This document shows, piece by piece, positions 48,088-61,974 of a DNA stretch of 64,000 nucleotides (the stretch's first letter is position 1; the number at the start of each line of letters is the position of its first letter). The DNA is taken from positions 9,091,738 through 9,155,737 of the forward strand of contig NC_081137.1 of the NCBI RefSeq assembly GCF_958295425.1, in the 5' to 3' direction. Source of the DNA: Solea solea (lineage: Eukaryota > Chordata > Actinopteri > Pleuronectiformes > Soleidae). The position numbers were made by a program, and so were the translations under genes. The notes beneath the pieces are model-generated. The model did no database searches. It was not told the DNA's origin and was given only the letters and a program-made list of their open reading frames with translations.

Positions 48088-50201
48088 GATCAGCCTTAGT
48101 CCCTGATACACATACGGAAAAATCAGACTCCTGGCTTAATGCCTTTAGGAATTATTACAAAAAACACACCCTTTGACCTTTCCAAAGGTTGCACGGGTCT
48201 GAAACTCGGCACCCTAGATCAGCCTTAGTCCCTGATGCACATAAGGAAAAATCAGACTCCTGGCTTAATGCCTTTAGGAATTATTACAAAAAACACACCT
48301 AAACGGCTGACCTTTGACCTTTCCGAAAGTTACACAGGTCTGAAACTCGGCACCCTAGATTAGCCTTAGTCCCTGATACACATACGGAAAAATCAGACTC
48401 CTGGCTCAATGCCTTTAGGAATTATTACAAAAAACACACCCGAACGGCTGACCATTGACCTTTCCAAAGGTTGCACAGATCTGAAACTCGGCACCCTGGA
48501 TCAGCCTTAGTCCCTGATACACATACGGAAAAATCAGACTCCTGGCTCAATGCCTTTAGGAATTATTACAAAAAACACACCCGAACGGCTGACCTTTGAC
48601 CTTTCCAAAGGTTGCACGGGTCTGAAACTCGGCACCCTGGATTAGCCTTAGTCCCTGATACACATACGGAAAAATCAGACTCCTGGCTTAATGCCTTTAG
48701 GAATTATTACAAAAAACACACCCGAACGGCTGACCATTGACCTTTTCCGAAAGTTGCACAGGTCTGAAACTTGGCAACCGGGATAAGCTTTAGTCCCTGA
48801 TACACATACGGAAAAGTCAGACTCCTGACTCAATGCCTTTAGGAATTATTACAAAAAACACACCAGAGTGGCTGACCTTTGACCTTTCCAAAGGTTGCAC
48901 GGGTCTGAAACTCGGCACCCTGGATCAGCCAGGAGTCCCTGATACACATACGGAGAAATCAGCATCCGGGCTCATTGCCTTTACGAATTATTGAAGAAAA
49001 GACAGTTTCCCACCTTTCTTACGTTTGAATTTTACAGACTGTGTTTTTGGCAGTTTTTTTTGGCCAGGGGGAAAAAAGCCCAAAGTCCTGTTTCCAAAAA
49101 CTGAAAATCAGGTCATGTCAGACTCTATACAGTCTTAGACTCTTTGGCCAGAGTGGAAGTTTTGGAGGAACTACATTTCTACAGGTCGCAGGAGTGTGAA
49201 TATTTCATATGTCGTTTGGGTCCCAAGACGAGCGGAACGACGAGGGTACATAAGTATATCTTATAAGATGTTAACTTTATTTGTGAGGTTTATGTTATGG
49301 GACAGTAGAAAAATGAAAAAAAAATCAGAAAACAGTCGTATTCCAGCTGAATGCGCACAAAAACAGACAAAAATAGAAAAACACATTCAAACAGTGAAAT
49401 CATTGCAAAATCAAACACTGAAGGTATATAACTATATCTTATAAGATTTTAACTTTATTTGTGAGGTTTATGTTATGGGACAGTAGAAAAATGAAAAAAA
49501 TCCGAAAACAGCCGTATCCCTGCTGAATGCGCACATAAACAGACACAAATAGAAAAACACATTCAAACAGTGAAATCATTGCAAAATCAAACACTGAAGG
49601 TATATAACTATATCTTATAAGATGTTAACTTTATTTGTGAGGTTTATGTTATGGGACAGTAGAAAAATGACAAAAAATCAGAAAACAGTCGTATCCCTGC
49701 TGAATGCACACAAAAACAGAGACAAATAGAAAAACACATCCAAACAGTGAAATCATTGCAGAATCAAACACTGAAGGTATATAACTATATCTTATGAGAT
49801 GTTAACTTTATTTGTGAGGTTGATGTTATGGGACAGTAGAAAGATGACAAAAAATCAGAAAACAGCCGTATCCCTGCTGAATGCGCACAAAAACAGACAA
49901 AAATAGAAAAACACATTCAAACAGTGAAATCATTGCAAAATCAAACACTGAAGGTATATAACTATATCTTATAAGATGTTAACTTTATTTGTGAGGTTTA
50001 TGTTATGGGACAGTAGAAAAATGACAAAAAATCAGAAAACAGTCGTATTCCAGCTGAATGCGCACAAAAACAGACAAAAATAGAAAAACACATCCAAACA
50101 GTGAAATCATTATAAATTCAAACACTGAGGGTACATCAATATACCTTATAAGATGTTAACTTCATATTATAGGACAGTAGAAAAAAGATTAAAATACCCT
50201 C
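48088..50201 (+). repeat. Composite repeat copy 16 (type beta)
   Basis: A 48088-48992 (6 units plus partial), C 48993-49243 (CCTGTTTCC subtype, one base short), B 49244-50201 (5 units plus truncated end). Confidence 0.9.
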
Positions 50202-52174
50202 GATCAGCCTTAGTCCCTGATACACATACGGAAAAATCAGACTCCTGGCTTAATGCCTTTAGGAATTATTACAAAAAACACACCCTTTGACCTTTCCAAA
50301 GGTTGCACGGGTCTGAAACTCGGCACCCTAGATCAGCCTTAGTCCCTGATGCACATAAGGAAAAATCAGACTCCTGGCTTAATGCCTTTAGGAATTATTA
50401 CAAAAAACACACCTAAACGGCTGACCTTTGACCTTTCCGAAAGTTACACAGGTCTGAAACTCGGCACCCTAGATTAGCCTTAGTCCCTGATACACATACG
50501 GAAAAATCAGACTCCTGGCTCAATGCCTTTAGGAATTATTACAAAAAACACACCCGAACAGCTGACCATTGACCTTTCCGAAGGTTGCACAGGTCTGAAA
50601 CTCGGCACCCTGGATCAGCCTTAGTCCCTGATACACATACGGAAAAATCAGACTCCTGGCTCAATGCCTTTAGGAATTATTACAAAAAACACACCCGAAC
50701 GGCTGACCTTTGACCTTTCCAAAGGTTGCACGGGTCTGAAACTCGGCACCCTGGATTAGCCTTAGTCCCTGATACACATACGGAAAAATCAGACTCCTGG
50801 CTCAATGCCTTTAGGAATTATTACAAAAAACACACCAGAGCGGCTGACCTTTGACCTTTCCAAAGGTTGCACGGGTCTGAAACTCTGCACCCTGGATCAG
50901 CCAGGAGTCCCTGATACACATACGGAGAAATCAGCATCCGGGCTCATTGCCTTTACGAATTATTGAAGAAAAGACAGTTTCCCACCTTTCTTACGTTTGA
51001 ATTTTACAGACTGTGTTTTTGGCAGTTTTTTTTGGCCAGGGGGAAAAAAGCCCAAAGTCCTGTGTCCAAAAACTGAAAATCAGGTCATGTCAGACTCTAT
51101 ACAGTCTTAGACTCTTTGGCCAGAGTGGAAGTTTTGGAGGAACTACATTTCTACAGGTCGCAGGAGTGTGAATATTTTATATGTCGTTTGGGGTCCCAAG
51201 ACGAGCGGAACGACGAGGGTACATAAGTATATCTTATAAGATGTTAACTTTATTTGTGAGGTTTATGTTATGGGACAGTAGAAAAATGAAAAAAAAATCA
51301 GAAAACAGTCGTATTCCAGCTGAATGCGCACAAAAACAGACAAAAATAGAAAAACACATTCAAACAGTGAAATCATTGCAAAATCAAACACTGAAGGTAT
51401 ATATCTATATCTTATAAGATTTTAACTTTATTTGTGAGGTTTATGTTATGGGACAGTAGAAAAATGAAAAAAATCCGAAAACAGCCGTATCCCTGCTGAA
51501 TGCGCACATAAACAGACACAAATAGAAAAACACATTCAAACAGTGAAATCATTGCAAAATCAAACACTGAAGGTATATAACTATATCTTATAAAATGTTA
51601 ACTTTATTTGTGAGGTTTATGTTATGGGACAGTAGAAAAATGACAAAAAATCAGAAAACAGTCGTATCCCTGCTGAATGCACACAAAAACAGAGACAAAT
51701 AGAAAAACACATCCAAACAGTGAAATCATTGCAAAATCAAACACTGAAGGTATATAACTATATCTTATGAGATGTTAACTTTATTTGTGAGGTTGATGTT
51801 ATGGGACAGTAGAAAGATGACAAAAAATCAGAAAACAGCCGTATCCCTGCTGAATGCGCACAAAAACAGACAAAAATAGAAAAACACATTCAAACAGTGA
51901 AATCATTGCAAAATCAAACACTGAAGGTATATAACTATATCTTATAAGATGTTAACTTTATTTGTGAGGTTTATGTTATGGGACAGTAGAAAAATGACAA
52001 AAAATCAGAAAACAGTCGTATTCCAGCTGAATGCGCACAAAAACAGACAAAAATAGAAAAACACATCCAAACAGTGAAATCATTATAAATTCAAACACTG
52101 AGGGTACATCAATACACTTAATAAGATGTTAACTTCATATTATAGGACAGTAGAAAAAAGATTAAAATACCCTC
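50202..52174 (+). repeat. Composite repeat copy 17 (type gamma)
   Basis: A 50202-50964 (5 units plus partial), C 50965-51216, B 51217-52174 (5 units plus truncated end). Gamma markers are AACTCTGCACCC in the last A and GAATATTTTATATGTCG in C. Confidence 0.9.
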
Positions 52175-53793
52175 GATCAGCCTTAGTCCCTGATACACAT
52201 ACGGAAAAATCAGACTCCTGGCTTAATGCCTTTAGGAATTATTACAAAAAACACACCCTTTGACCTTTCCAAAGGTTGCACGGGTCTGAAACTCGGCACC
52301 CTAGATCAGCCTTAGTCCCTGATGCACATAAGGAAAAATCAGACTCCTGGCTTAATGCCTTTAGGAATTATTACAAAAAACACACCTAAACGGCTGACCT
52401 TTGACCTTTCCGAAAGTTACACAGGTCTGAAACTCGGCACCCTAGATTAGCCTTAGTCCCTGATACACATACGGAAAAATCAGACTCCTGGCTCAATGCC
52501 TTTAGGAATTATTACAAAAAACACACCCGAACAGCTGACCATTGACCTTTCCGAAGGTTGCACAGGTCTGAAACTCGGCACCCTAGATCAGCCTTAGTCC
52601 CTGATACACATACGGAAAAATCAGACTCCTGGCTCAATGCCTTTAGGAATTATTACAAAAAACACACCCAAACGGCTGACCTTTGACCTTTCCAAAGGTT
52701 GCACGGGTCTGAAACTCGGCACCCTGGATTAGCCTTAGTCCCTGATACACATACGGAAAAATCAGACTCCTGGCTCAATGCCTTTAGGAATTATTACAAA
52801 AAACACACCAGAGCGGCTGACCTTTGACCTTTCCAAAGGTTGCACGGGTCTGAAACTCTGCACCCTGGATCAGCCAGGAGTCCCTGATACACATACGGAG
52901 AAATCAGCATCCGGGCTCATTGCCTTTACGAATTATTGAAGAAAAGACAGTTTCCCACCTTTCTTACGTTTGAATTTTACAGACTGTGTTTTTGGCAGTT
53001 TTTTTTGGCCAGGGGGAAAAAAGCCCAAAGTCCTGTGTCCAAAAACTGAAAATCAGGTCATGTCAGACTCTATACAGTCTTAGACTCTTTGGCCAGAGTG
53101 GAAGTTTTGGAGGAACTACATTTCTACAGGTCGCAGGAGTGTGAATATTTCATATGTCGTTTGGGGTCCCAAGACGAGCGGAACGACGAGGGTACATAAG
53201 TATATCTTATAAGATGTTAACTTTATTTGTGAGGTTTATGTTATGGGACAGTAGAAAAATGAAAAAAAAATCAGAAAACAGTCGTATTCCAGCTGAATGC
53301 GCACAAAAACAGACAAAAATAGAAAAACACATTCAAACAGTGAAATCATTGCAAAATCAAACACTGAAGGTATATATCTATATCTTATAAGATTTTAACT
53401 TTATTTGTGAGGTTTATGTTATGGGACAGTAGAAAAATGAAAAAAATCCGAAAACAGCCGTATCCCTGCTGAATGCGCACATAAACAGACACAAATAGAA
53501 AAACACATTCAAACAGTGAAATCATTGCAAAATCAAACACTGAAGGTATATAACTATATCTTATAAGATGTTAACTTTATTTGTGAGGTTTATGTTATGG
53601 GACAGTAGAAAAATTACAAAAAATCAGAAAACAGTCGTATCCCTGCTGAATGCACACAAAAACAGAGACAAATAGAAAAACACATCCAAACAGTGAAATC
53701 ATTATAAATTCAAACACTGAGGGTACATCAATATACCTTATAAGATGTTAACTTCATATTATAGGACAGTAGAAAAAAGATTAAAATACCCTC
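52175..53793 (+). repeat. Composite repeat copy 18 (type alpha)
   Basis: A 52175-52937 (5 units plus partial), C 52938-53189, B 53190-53793 (3 units plus truncated end). The same alpha markers are present as in copy 15. Confidence 0.9.
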
Positions 53794-55907
53794 GATCAGC
53801 CTTAGTCCCTGATACACATACGGAAAAATCAGACTCCTGGCTTAATGCCTTTAGGAATTATTACAAAAAACACACCCTTTGACCTTTCCAAAGGTTGCAC
53901 GGGTCTGAAACTCGGCACCCTAGATCAGCCTTAGTCCCTGATGCACATAAGGAAAAATCAGACTCCTGGCTTAATGCCTTTAGGAATTATTACAAAAAAC
54001 ACACCTAAACGGCTGACCTTTGACCTTTCCGAAAGTTACACAGGTCTGAAACTCGGCACCCTAGATTAGCCTTAGTCCCTGATACACATACGGAAAAATC
54101 AGACTCCTGGCTCAATGCCTTTAGGAATTATTACAAAAAACACACCCGAACGGCTGACCATTGACCTTTCCAAAGGTTGCACAGGTCTGAAACTCGGCAC
54201 CCTGGATCAGCCTTAGTCCCTGATACACATACGGAAAAATCAGACTCCTGGCTCAATGCCTTTAGGAATTATTACAAAAAACACACCCGAACGGCTGACC
54301 TTTGACCTTTCCAAAGGTTGCACGGGTCTGAAACTCGGCACCCTGGATTAGCCTTAGTCCCTGATACACATACGGAAAAATCAGACTCCTGGCTTAATGC
54401 CTTTAGGAATTATTACAAAAAACACACCCGAACGGCTGACCATTGACCTTTTCCGAAAGTTGCACAGGTCTGAAACTTGGCAACCGGGATAAGCTTTAGT
54501 CCCTGATACACATACGGAAAAGTCAGACTCCTGACTCAATGCCTTTAGGAATTATTACAAAAAACACACCAGAGTGGCTGACCTTTGACCTTTCCAAAGG
54601 TTGCACGGGTCTGAAACTCGGCACCCTGGATCAGCCAGGAGTCCCTGATACACATACGGAGAAATCAGCATCCGGGCTCATTGCCTTTACGAATTATTGA
54701 AGAAAAGACAGTTTCCCACCTTTCTTACGTTTGAATTTTACAGACTGTGTTTTTGGCAGTTTTTTTTGGCCAGGGGGAAAAAAGCCCAAAGTCCTGTTTC
54801 CAAAAACTGAAAATCAGGTCATGTCAGACTCTATACAGTCTTAGACTCTTTGGCCAGAGTGGAAGTTTTGGAGGAACTACATTTCTACAGGTCGCAGGAG
54901 TGTGAATATTTCATATGTCGTTTGGGTCCCAAGACGAGCGGAACGACGAGGGTACATAAGTATATCTTATAAGATGTTAACTTTATTTGTGAGGTTTATG
55001 TTATGGGACAGTAGAAAAATGAAAAAAAAATCAGAAAACAGTCGTATTCCAGCTGAATGCGCACAAAAACAGACAAAAATAGAAAAACACATTCAAACAG
55101 TGAAATCATTGCAAAATCAAACACTGAAGGTATATAACTATATCTTATAAGATTTTAACTTTATTTGTGAGGTTTATGTTATGGGACAGTAGAAAAATGA
55201 AAAAAATCCGAAAACAGCCGTATCCCTGCTGAATGCGCACATAAACAGACACAAATAGAAAAACACATTCAAACAGTGAAATCATTGCAAAATCAAACAC
55301 TGAAGGTATATAACTATATCTTATAAGATGTTAACTTTATTTGTGAGGTTTATGTTATGGGACAGTAGAAAAATGACAAAAAATCAGAAAACAGTCGTAT
55401 CCCTGCTGAATGCACACAAAAACAGAGACAAATAGAAAAACACATCCAAACAGTGAAATCATTGCAGAATCAAACACTGAAGGTATATAACTATATCTTA
55501 TGAGATGTTAACTTTATTTGTGAGGTTGATGTTATGGGACAGTAGAAAGATGACAAAAAATCAGAAAACAGCCGTATCCCTGCTGAATGCGCACAAAAAC
55601 AGACAAAAATAGAAAAACACATTCAAACAGTGAAATCATTGCAAAATCAAACACTGAAGGTATATAACTATATCTTATAAGATGTTAACTTTATTTGTGA
55701 GGTTTATGTTATGGGACAGTAGAAAAATGACAAAAAATCAGAAAACAGTCGTATTCCAGCTGAATGCGCACAAAAACAGACAAAAATAGAAAAACACATC
55801 CAAACAGTGAAATCATTATAAATTCAAACACTGAGGGTACATCAATATACCTTATAAGATGTTAACTTCATATTATAGGACAGTAGAAAAAAGATTAAAA
55901 TACCCTC
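53794..55907 (+). repeat. Composite repeat copy 19 (type beta)
   Basis: A 53794-54698 (6 units plus partial), C 54699-54949 (CCTGTTTCC subtype), B 54950-55907 (5 units plus truncated end). Confidence 0.9.
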
Positions 55908-57880
55908 GATCAGCCTTAGTCCCTGATACACATACGGAAAAATCAGACTTCTGGCTTAATGCCTTTAGGAATTATTACAAAAAACACACCCTTTGACCTT
56001 TCCAAAGGTTGCACGGGTCTGAAACTCGGCACCCTAGATCAGCCTTAGTCCCTGATGCACATAAGGAAAAATCAGACTCCTGGCTTAATGCCTTTAGGAA
56101 TTATTACAAAAAACACACCTAAACGGCTGACCTTTGACCTTTCCGAAAGTTACACAGGTCTGAAACTCGGCACCCTAGATTAGCCTTAGTCCCTGATACA
56201 CATACGGAAAAATCAGACTCCTGGCTCAATGCCTTTAGGAATTATTACAAAAAACACACCCGAACAGCTGACCATTGACCTTTCCGAAGGTTGCACAGGT
56301 CTGAAACTCGGCACCCTGGATCAGCCTTAGTCCCTGATACACATACGGAAAAATCAGACTCCTGGCTCAATGCCTTTAGGAATTATTACAAAAAACACAC
56401 CCGAACGGCTGACCTTTGACCTTTCCAAAGGTTGCACGGGTCTGAAACTCGGCACCCTGGATTAGCCTTAGTCCCTGATACACATACGGAAAAATCAGAC
56501 TCCTGGCTCAATGCCTTTAGGAATTATTACAAAAAACACACCAGAGCGGCTGACCTTTGACCTTTCCAAAGGTTGCACGGGTCTGAAACTCTGCACCCTG
56601 GATCAACCAGGAGTACCTGATACACATACGGAGAAATCAGCATCCGGGCTCATTGCCTTTACGAATTATTGAAGAAAAGACAGTTTCCCACCTTTCTTAC
56701 ATTTGAATTTTACAGACTGTGTTTTTGGCAGTTTTTTTTGGCCAGGGGGAAAAAAGCCCAAAGTCCTGTGTCCAAAAATTGAAAATCAGGTCATGTCAGA
56801 CTCTATACAGTCTTAGACTCTTTGGCCAGAGTGGAAGTTTTGGAGGAACTACATTTCTACAGGTCGCAGGAGTGTGAATATTTTATATGTCGTTTGGGGT
56901 CCCAAGACAAGCGGAACGACGAGGGTACATAAGTATATCTTATAAGATGTTAACTTTATTTGTGAGGTTTATGTTATGGGACAGTAGAAAAATGAAAAAA
57001 AAATCAGAAAACAGTCGTATTCCAGCTGAATGCGCACAAAAACAGACAAAAATAGAAAAACACATTCAAACAGTGAAATCATTGCAAAATCAAACACTGA
57101 AGGTATATATCTATATCTTATAAGATTTTAACTTTATTTGTGAGGTTTATGTTATGGGACAGTAGAAAAATGAAAAAAATCCGAAAACAGCCGTATCCCT
57201 GCTGAATGCGCACATAAACAGACACAAATAGAAAAACACATTCAAACAGTGAAATCATTGCAAAATCAAACACTGAAGGTATATAACTATATCTTATAAG
57301 ATGTTTACTTTATTTGTGAGGTTTATGTTATGGGACAGTAGAAAAATGACAAAAAATCAGAAAACAGTCGTATCCCTGCTGAATGCACACAAAAACAGAG
57401 ACAAATAGAAAAACACATCCAAACAGTGAAATCATTGCAAAATCAAACACTGAAGGTATATAACTATATCTTATGAGATGTTAACTTTATTTGTGAGGTT
57501 GATGTTATGGGACAGTAGAAAGATGACAAAAAATCAGAAAACAGCCGTATCCCTGCTGAATGCGCACATAAACAGACACAAATAGAAAAACACATTCAAA
57601 CAGTGAAATCATTGCAAAATCAAACACTGAAGGTATATAACTATATCTTATAAGATGTTAACTTTATTTGTGAGGTTTATGTTATGGGACAGTAGAAAAA
57701 TGACAAAAAATCAGAAAACAGTCGTATTCCAGCTGAATGCGCACAAAAACAGACAAAAATAGAAAAACACATCCAAACAGTGAAATCATTATAAATTCAA
57801 ACACTGAGGGTACATCAATATACCTTATAAGATGTTAACTTCATATTATAGGACAGTAGAAAAAAGATTAAAATACCCTC
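55908..57880 (+). repeat. Composite repeat copy 20 (type gamma)
   Basis: A 55908-56670 (5 units plus partial), C 56671-56922, B 56923-57880 (5 units plus truncated end). Private changes include GGATCAACCAGGAGTACC and AAGACAAGCGG. Confidence 0.9.
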
Positions 57881-59712
57881 GATCAGCCTTAGTCCCTGAT
57901 ACACATACGGAAAAATCAGACTCCTGGCTTAATGCCTTTAGGAATTATTACAAAAAACACACCCTTTGACCTTTCCAAAGGTTGCACGGGTCTGAAACTC
58001 GGCACCCTAGATCAGCCTTAGTCCCTGATGCACATAAGGAAAAATCAGACTCCTGGCTTAATGCCTTTAGGAATTATTACAAAAAACACACCTAAACGGC
58101 TGACCTTTGACCTTTCCGAAAGTTACACAGGTCTGAAACTCGGCACCCTAGATAAGCCTTAGTCCCTGATACACATACGGAAAAATCAGACTCCTGGCTC
58201 AATGCCTTTAGGAATTATTACAAAAAACACACCCGAACAGCTGACCATTGACCTTTCCGAAGGTTGCACAGGTCTGAAACTCGGCACCCTGGATTAGCCT
58301 TAGTCCCTGATACACATACGGAAAAATCAGACTCCTGGCTCAATGCCTTTAGGAATTATTACAAAAAACACACCAGAGCGGCTGACCTTTGACCTTTCCA
58401 AAGGTTGCACGGGTCTGAAACTCTGCACCCTGGATCAGCCAGGAGTCCCTGATACACATACGGAGAAATCAGCATCCGGGCTCATTGCCTTTACGAATTA
58501 TTGAAGAAAAGACAGTTTCCCACCTTTCTTACGTTTGAATTTTACAGACTGTGTTTTTGGCAGTTTTTTTTGGCCAGGGGGAAAAAAGCCCAAAGTCCTG
58601 TGTCCAAAAACTGAAAATCAGGTCATGTCAGACTCTATACAGTCTTAGACTCTTTGGCCAGAGTGGAAGTTTTGGAGGAACTACATTTCTACAGGTCGCA
58701 GGAGTGTGAATATTTTATATGTCGTTTGGGGTCCCAAGACAAGCGGAACGACGAGGGTACATAAGTATATCTTATAAGATGTTAACTTTATTTGTGAGGT
58801 TTATGTTATGGGACAGTAGAAAAATGAAAAAAAAATCAGAAAACAGTCGTATTCCAGCTGAATGCGCACAAAAACAGACAAAAATAGAAAAACACATTCA
58901 AACAGTGAAATCATTGCAAAATCAAACACTGAAGGTATATATCTATATCTTATAAGATTTTAACTTTATTTGTGAGGTTTATGTTATGGGACAGTAGAAA
59001 AATGAAAAAAATCCGAAAACAGCCGTATCCCTGCTGAATGCGCACATAAACAGACACAAATAGAAAAACACATTCAAACAGTGAAATCATTGCAAAATCA
59101 AACACTGAAGGTATATAACTATATCTTATAAGATGTTAACTTTATTTGTGAGGTTTATGTTATGGGACAGTAGAAAAATGACAAAAAATCAGAAAACAGT
59201 CGTATCCCTGCTGAATGCACACAAAAACAGAGACAAATAGAAAAACACATCCAAACAGTGAAATCATTGCAAAATCAAACACTGAAGGTATATAACTATA
59301 TCTTATGAGATGTTAACTTTATTTGTGAGGTTGATGTTATGGGACAGTAGAAAGATGACAAAAAATCAGAAAACAGCCGTATCCCTGCTGAATGCGCACA
59401 AAAACAGACAAAAATAGAAAAACACATTCAAACAGTGAAATCATTGCAAAATCAAACACTGAAGGTATATAACTATATCTTATAAGATGTTAACTTTATT
59501 TGTGAGGTTTATGTTATGGGACAGTAGAAAAATGACAAAAAATCAGAAAACAGTCGTATTCCAGCTGAATGCGCACAAAAACAGACAAAAATAGAAAAAC
59601 ACATCCAAACAGTGAAATCATTATAAATTCAAACACTGAGGGTACATCAATATACCTTATAAGATGTTAACTTCATATTATAGGACAGTAGAAAAAAGAT
59701 TAAAATACCCTC
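57881..59712 (+). repeat. Composite repeat copy 21 (gamma minus one A)
   Basis: A 57881-58502 (4 units plus partial), C 58503-58754, B 58755-59712 (5 units plus truncated end). It shares AAGACAAGCGG with copy 20 and is exactly 141 bp shorter, so one A monomer was lost. Confidence 0.9.
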
Positions 59713-61331
59713 GATCAGCCTTAGTCCCTGATACACATACGGAAAAATCAGACTCCTGGCTTAATGCCTTTAGGAATTATTACAAAAAACACACCCTTTG
59801 ACCTTTCCAAAGGTTGCACGGGTCTGAAACTCGGCACCCTAGATCAGCCTTAGTCCCTGATGCACATAAGGAAAAATCAGACTCCTGGCTTAATGCCTTT
59901 AGGAATTATTACAAAAAACACACCTAAACGGCTGACCTTTGACCTTTCCGAAAGTTACACAGGTCTGAAACTCGGCACCCTAGATAAGCCTTAGTCCCTG
60001 ATACACATACGGAAAAATCAGACTCCTGGCTCAATGCCTTTAGGAATTATTACAAAAAACACACCCGAACAGCTGACCATTGACCTTTCCGAAGGTTGCA
60101 CAGGTCTGAAACTCGGCACCCTAGATCAGCCTTAGTCCCTGATACACATACGGAAAAATCAGACTCCTGGCTCAATGCCTTTAGGAATTATTACAAAAAA
60201 CACACCCAAACGGCTGACCTTTGACCTTTCCAAAGGTTGCACGGGTCTGAAACTCGGCACCCTGGATTAGCCTTAGTCCCTGATACACATACGGAAAAAT
60301 CAGACTCCTGGCTCAATGCCTTTAGGAATTATTACAAAAAACACACCAGAGCGGCTGACCTTTGACCTTTCCAAAGGTTGCACGGGTCTGAAACTCGGCA
60401 CCCTGGATCAGCCAGGAGTCCCTGATACACATACGGAGAAATCAGCATCCGGGCTCATTGCCTTTACGAATTATTGAAGAAAAGACAGTTTCCCACCTTT
60501 CTTACGTTTGAATTTTACAGACTGTGTTTTTGGCAGTTTTTTTTGGCCAGGGGGAAAAAAGCCCAAAGTCCTGTGTCCAAAAACTGAAAATCAGGTCATG
60601 TCAGACTCTATACAGTCTTAGACTCTTTGGCCAGAGTGGAAGTTTTGGAGGAACTACATTTCTACAGGTCGCAGGAGTGTGAATATTTCATATGTCGTTT
60701 GGGGTCCCAAGACGAGCGGAACGACGAGGGTACATAAGTATATCTTATAAGATGTTAACTTTATTTGTGAGGTTTATGTTATGGGACAGTAGAAAAATGA
60801 AAAAAAAATCAGAAAACAGTCGTATTCCAGCTGAATGCGCACAAAAACAGACAAAAATAGAAAAACACATTCAAACAGTGAAATCATTGCAAAATCAAAC
60901 ACTGAAGGTATATATCTATATCTTATAAGATTTTAACTTTATTTGTGAGGTTTATGTTATGGGACAGTAGAAAAATGAAAAAAATCCGAAAACAGCCGTA
61001 TCCCTGCTGAATGCGCACATAAACAGACACAAATAGAAAAACACATTCAAACAGTGAAATCATTGCAAAATCAAACACTGAAGGTATATAACTATATCTT
61101 ATAAGATGTTAACTTTATTTGTGAGGTTTATGTTATGGGACAGTAGAAAAATTACAAAAAATCAGAAAACAGTCGTATCCCTGCTGAATGCACACAAAAA
61201 CAGAGACAAATAGAAAAACACATCCAAACAGTGAAATCATTATAAATTCAAACACTGAGGGTACATCAATATACCTTATAAGATGTTAACTTCATATTAT
61301 AGGACAGTAGAAAAAAGATTAAAATAACCTC
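59713..61331 (+). repeat. Composite repeat copy 22 (type alpha)
   Basis: A 59713-60475 (5 units plus partial), C 60476-60727, B 60728-61331 (3 units plus truncated end). It has alpha length and markers, so it begins a third, incomplete super-repeat. Confidence 0.9.
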
Positions 61332-61342
61332 GATCAGCCTTA

Positions 61343-61974
61343 CCCTGGATTTCCACTGGACGCGGAACGGCCGCGGAACGGCCGCGGAACGGTAGCCGTT
61401 GCAAATCGCTTCCATTCTAATCAATGTGAGCATTCCCACCGGCCGCGCTGCGGCGCGGATCAGCAGCGGCCCAGAAGCGGCTCGCCGCGCCGCAGCGCTA
61501 TCGATAGGAATCAGTTCTATTTTTTCCGTTGCCGCTGCTGAACCTCGTAAATTTCAACGAAGCAGATCGCACAAGACAGGAAGTCCGACACAGTATCAAA
61601 GTAAAACACTTCCGCCCCCCTTTCAAAATAAAACACAATACGCAGGTCACAACTTCACCTCAACGTTACGGTGCTCCCAGGTCAACAGTCATTTGATCCG
61701 AGGGTCTCGGAGACAATGGACGACGAGAGACTGATTATGGAAGTGGAGAAATGAAAGAAGCTGTGTTGTTGTTGTTTCCTTTATACACACAGTCTATCGC
61801 GGGATCTCGCGTCCGTTCGAGATTATCGCGCGATCTTCCGTGAATACCGCTGGCTCCCAAGGCTCCGCGCCGCTGCCGTAACGCGCCCGGTGGGGATTGA
61901 CGTTTGGGAGAGGACGAAGCAGAACCGCGCCGCGGCCGTTCCGCGGCCGTTCCGCGTCCAGTGGAAATCCAGGG
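61343..61974 (+). mobile_element. PIF/Harbinger-like MITE, copy 3, opposite orientation
   Basis: This 632-bp relative of the copies at 2320 and 15484 lies in the opposite orientation at a different site, within the B-to-A junction region. It is flanked by TTA at 61340-61342 and 61975-61977. The empty site CAGCCTTAGTCCC is present in all other composites. Compared with copy 1 it lacks 9 bp near its centre and has an extra CGGAACGGC-type repeat at both ends. This is an independent transposition. Confidence 0.85.
61716..61754 (+). pseudogene. Vestigial ORF start inside MITE copy 3 (MADF-like?)
   Basis: The same ATG and 12 codons (MDDERLIMEVEK, then TGA) occur as in the copy at 2540-2578, here on the plus strand. 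The sequence after the stop (AAGAAGCTGTG) could be a decayed continuation of a MADF-type helix. This is family resemblance only. Confidence 0.3.

Larger units (their letters stand above)
46469..52174 (+). repeat. 5,706-bp super-repeat, copy 1
   Basis: Three successive composites of 1619, 2114 and 1973 bp. The same three lengths and the same diagnostic variants recur directly downstream at 52175-57880. This is the third level of organisation, above monomers and composites. Confidence 0.9.
52175..57880 (+). repeat. 5,706-bp super-repeat, copy 2
   Basis: Direct tandem repeat of 46469-52174 with the same alpha, beta, gamma order. A few single-base differences are visible, for example CACAGATCTG against CACAGGTCTG in beta, and TTATAAAATG at about 51590 against TTATAAGATG in gamma. 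Confidence 0.9.
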
